A program made the translations under genes and the position numbers. The notes under the pieces are model-generated. The model was not told the origin of the DNA. It was given only the letters and a program-made list of their open reading frames with translations, and did no database searches. Shown piece after piece: positions 62,516 to 64,000 of a stretch of DNA of 64,000 nucleotides (position 1 is the stretch's first letter; each line of letters starts with the position of its first letter). The stretch is from Bacteroidota bacterium. GTDB taxonomy: Bacteria; Bacteroidota; Bacteroidia; B-17B0; Aurantibacillaceae. The stretch is from positions 296,286 through 360,285 of the forward strand of contig JAFDXR010000001.1 of assembly GCA_018267825.1 (NCBI GenBank). The letters run 5' to 3'.

Positions 62516-63874
62516 TTAAAAGGCAACCTGGTATTGTAAAACAACCATACCTCGTCGTGCAGATTTCGTTTCACGGACATCACCATTGACATCCGTGTTA
62601 AATATGGGCCGACTCTGATAATCCAGAGAAAGTTTCGAGTTTTGTCCCGACATAATCCAGTTAATCCCCAGATCATATACCAGAACAGGATCCTTGAGTT
62701 TCTGATAATTCGCATAAATAGCCGATGCATACGGTTGAAGCGTACCCTGGCTTTTCAGGAGATCATGCCTGAATAAATAGCCTGCCTGCGCATAAACAAC
62801 CTGGCCTGTACCAATCAACGGGAATGCATTTCCGGCACCATTAAAACTGGATATACCTGCCACACCTGTAGCCGTATTCATGGCTCCGGCATTTCTCAGG
62901 TAATTTGGCCCGAAATCATAATTCAGGAAAGCAGCATAAGCAGTAACGGCATTTTGTTTTTCCTTATTCAGGTATGAATCATAAAACACATCTACAGCAA
63001 ATTGCTGAAGCGGTTTTGAAATGGTATCCCCATTCGCTGCCCTGTACCACATGGCATTTTTCTGATAGGTGAACCCAGCACCAATATTCAGAATGCGCTT
63101 CTTACCAAGATAAGAGCCGGTCATGTATGGCAATTGATTGCTTTCCTTATCCAGGAACTGCCACATGAAATAGCCATTATATTGCAGCTCCGGAGCCCTG
63201 GAAGAAAAATAAGCCGTATTTGTTGCCGTTGGAGAAGCCGGTAAGGTAGCCACAGTCGTCAGTGCATTCTGAATCGGAAAAGGGTTAGCCACCGAGAGGC
63301 GGTAATCAAAGCCCCTGATCTTACCTTTGGCATATACACCGAGTTTTCTAACAAACTGATCAGTGACATCATTCGTTGTTTCCTCAACAACAGGTAAATC
63401 AAGCCCTAAAATATTTCCCACACCCGAAGAGGAATAACGCGATGTGCCATTCCAGCCACTTAAACCTCCGCCAATGGTCAGGTAATTTTTATAGACGCTG
63501 TATTCCGCTGTGACATCGTGAAAAAACAAACCCGGTTTACGCGACGATATACTGTTAAAGCTGTTGATTCCAAGTTGTGTGTAAAAAAACACTTTCCTGG
63601 TAACCTGGCTCATAACCTGGTAGCGAACACGGCGTAAACCCACGTCGAATGTTTCTTTTTTAGGTGTACTATAAATAACAGAGCCCGGGTTATTATCGTT
63701 GTAACGAAACCAGATCTGCGCCAGTCCCGTAGCCTTAATATAACGCGTACTATCGTCGTTCAGGTAAATTTTCAGGCCATCCTTAAATCTTGCATTTAGG
63801 GATTGCGCTGTGGCTACGCTGCTCAGAGCAACCATAGCAACACATATTATAATTTTCAAAAAGTTGTTTTTCAT
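62516..63874 (-). CDS. Outer-membrane porin (OprO/OprP-like barrel)
   Basis: A 452-residue outer-membrane protein. The preferred start is MKNNFLKIIICVAMVALSSV, giving a signal peptide cleaved after ATAQ; an ATG 12 codons upstream is less likely. About 16 amphipathic strands are visible (ATGLAQIWFRYNDN, VGLRRVRYQVMSQV, KLSLDYQSRPIFN) and the protein ends in Phe (VLQYQVAF). LRRVRYQ and KNAMWYRA-type strands recall phosphate/pyrophosphate-selective porins. With SulP and ClC nearby, an anion-passing role is likely but inferred. Confidence 0.75.
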   Translation of the reverse strand: MKNNFLKIIICVAMVALSSVATAQSLNARFKDGLKIYLNDDSTRYIKATGLAQIWFRYNDNNPGSVIYSTPKKETFDVGLRRVRYQVMSQVTRKVFFYTQLGINSFNSISSRKPGLFFHDVTAEYSVYKNYLTIGGGLSGWNGTSRYSSSGVGNILGLDLPVVEETTNDVTDQFVRKLGVYAKGKIRGFDYRLSVANPFPIQNALTTVATLPASPTATNTAYFSSRAPELQYNGYFMWQFLDKESNQLPYMTGSYLGKKRILNIGAGFTYQKNAMWYRAANGDTISKPLQQFAVDVFYDSYLNKEKQNAVTAYAAFLNYDFGPNYLRNAGAMNTATGVAGISSFNGAGNAFPLIGTGQVVYAQAGYLFRHDLLKSQGTLQPYASAIYANYQKLKDPVLVYDLGINWIMSGQNSKLSLDYQSRPIFNTDVNGDVRETKSARRGMVVLQYQVAF

Positions 63875-63892
63875 TGTATCAATGTTCTGAAT

Positions 63893-63905
63893 CCGGATTA
63901 TCCGG
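63893..63905. promoter_or_regulatory. Inverted repeat in porin leader
   Basis: CCGGAT-T-ATCCGG is a perfect 6-1-6 inverted repeat between the porin ATG (63874) and its -7 box. A further ATCCGG occurs at 63965-63970. A candidate operator; no regulator assigned. Confidence 0.35.
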
Positions 63906-63945
63906 CTCATCAGAAATGCAGTCTTTTCATTACTAACTCAGGTCA

Positions 63946-63953
63946 CAAAATTA
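63946..63953 (-). promoter_or_regulatory. -7 box for porin gene
   Basis: The reverse strand reads TAATTTTG, an exact TAnnTTTG match, 71 nt from the ATG at 63874. Confidence 0.45.
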
Positions 63954-64000
63954 TTACATAGGACATCCGGTTTGTTACAATACTTATACCTGTTGTAGCA

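Overview
The window is a chromosomal segment of a free-living, aerobic member of the Bacteroidota. The evidence is: type IX secretion system (T9SS) cargo proteins with type A and type B C-terminal sorting domains, a PorX orthologue, Bacteroidota-type promoters (TAnnTTTG at -7) in front of many genes, a UMF1-type MFS protein, DUF6526, NamZ and GxxExxY families, and a catalase/Dps/OxyR block typical of an oxygen-exposed organism. No rRNA, tRNA, CRISPR array, prophage or classical insertion sequence was seen.

Layout. 1-10.1 kb is a signalling and adhesin region. A leftward operon (unknown helical protein, single receiver, membrane PAS sensor cut by the window edge) diverges from a rightward T9SS adhesin, a second receiver and a large TPR hybrid histidine kinase with receiver and HPt. 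10.1-15 kb holds dabB and dabA, a two-subunit inorganic-carbon uptake system, behind a small membrane protein. 15-19.3 kb holds a DsbA-like protein and a peroxide-defence cluster (oxyR divergent from dps-katA-osmC) with a good OxyR-type operator. 19.5-28.9 kb is housekeeping: a DEAD-box helicase, htpG, a MauE-thioredoxin fusion, three related small cysteine-rich lipoproteins, miaE, namZ and a LolE-like permease. 28.9-34.7 kb is a six-gene leftward operon (OmpA-like protein, MFS transporter, unknown secreted protein, TPMT-like methyltransferase, NlpC/P60 peptidase, PyrR-like phosphoribosyltransferase). 34.7-42.7 kb has rpsT, a probably highly expressed TPR/OmpA-like lipoprotein, a sphingomyelin-synthase-like PAP2 protein, acpH, rsmE, porX, tsaE and two envelope proteins. 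42.7-47.3 kb is a 1477-residue T9SS adhesin preceded by a 38-residue candidate small protein.

47.5-55.6 kb is a thiamine operon under a TPP riboswitch: thiS-thiC-thiE-like-thiD-thiE-thiG, then thiH-thiF. Between thiG and thiH lies an insertion of about 1.27 kb: six copies plus a decayed seventh of a repeat of about 117 bp, rich in CGCAGAT and ATCAGCG half-sites, followed by a gene for a GxxExxY-family PD-(D/E)XK-like protein. This is the strongest candidate for an under-described element in the window.

55.7-64 kb holds a type B T9SS protein, then a leftward anion block: a small acidic membrane protein, a SulP transporter and a beta-carbonic anhydrase (a likely bicarbonate import pair), a ClC channel or exchanger, a UbiA-like protein and an outer-membrane porin. 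With dabAB, the window therefore has two separate inorganic-carbon acquisition systems, each headed by a small membrane-anchored acidic protein of unknown role.

Motif positions were read by eye. Family assignments rest on recognised motifs, not on database searches.
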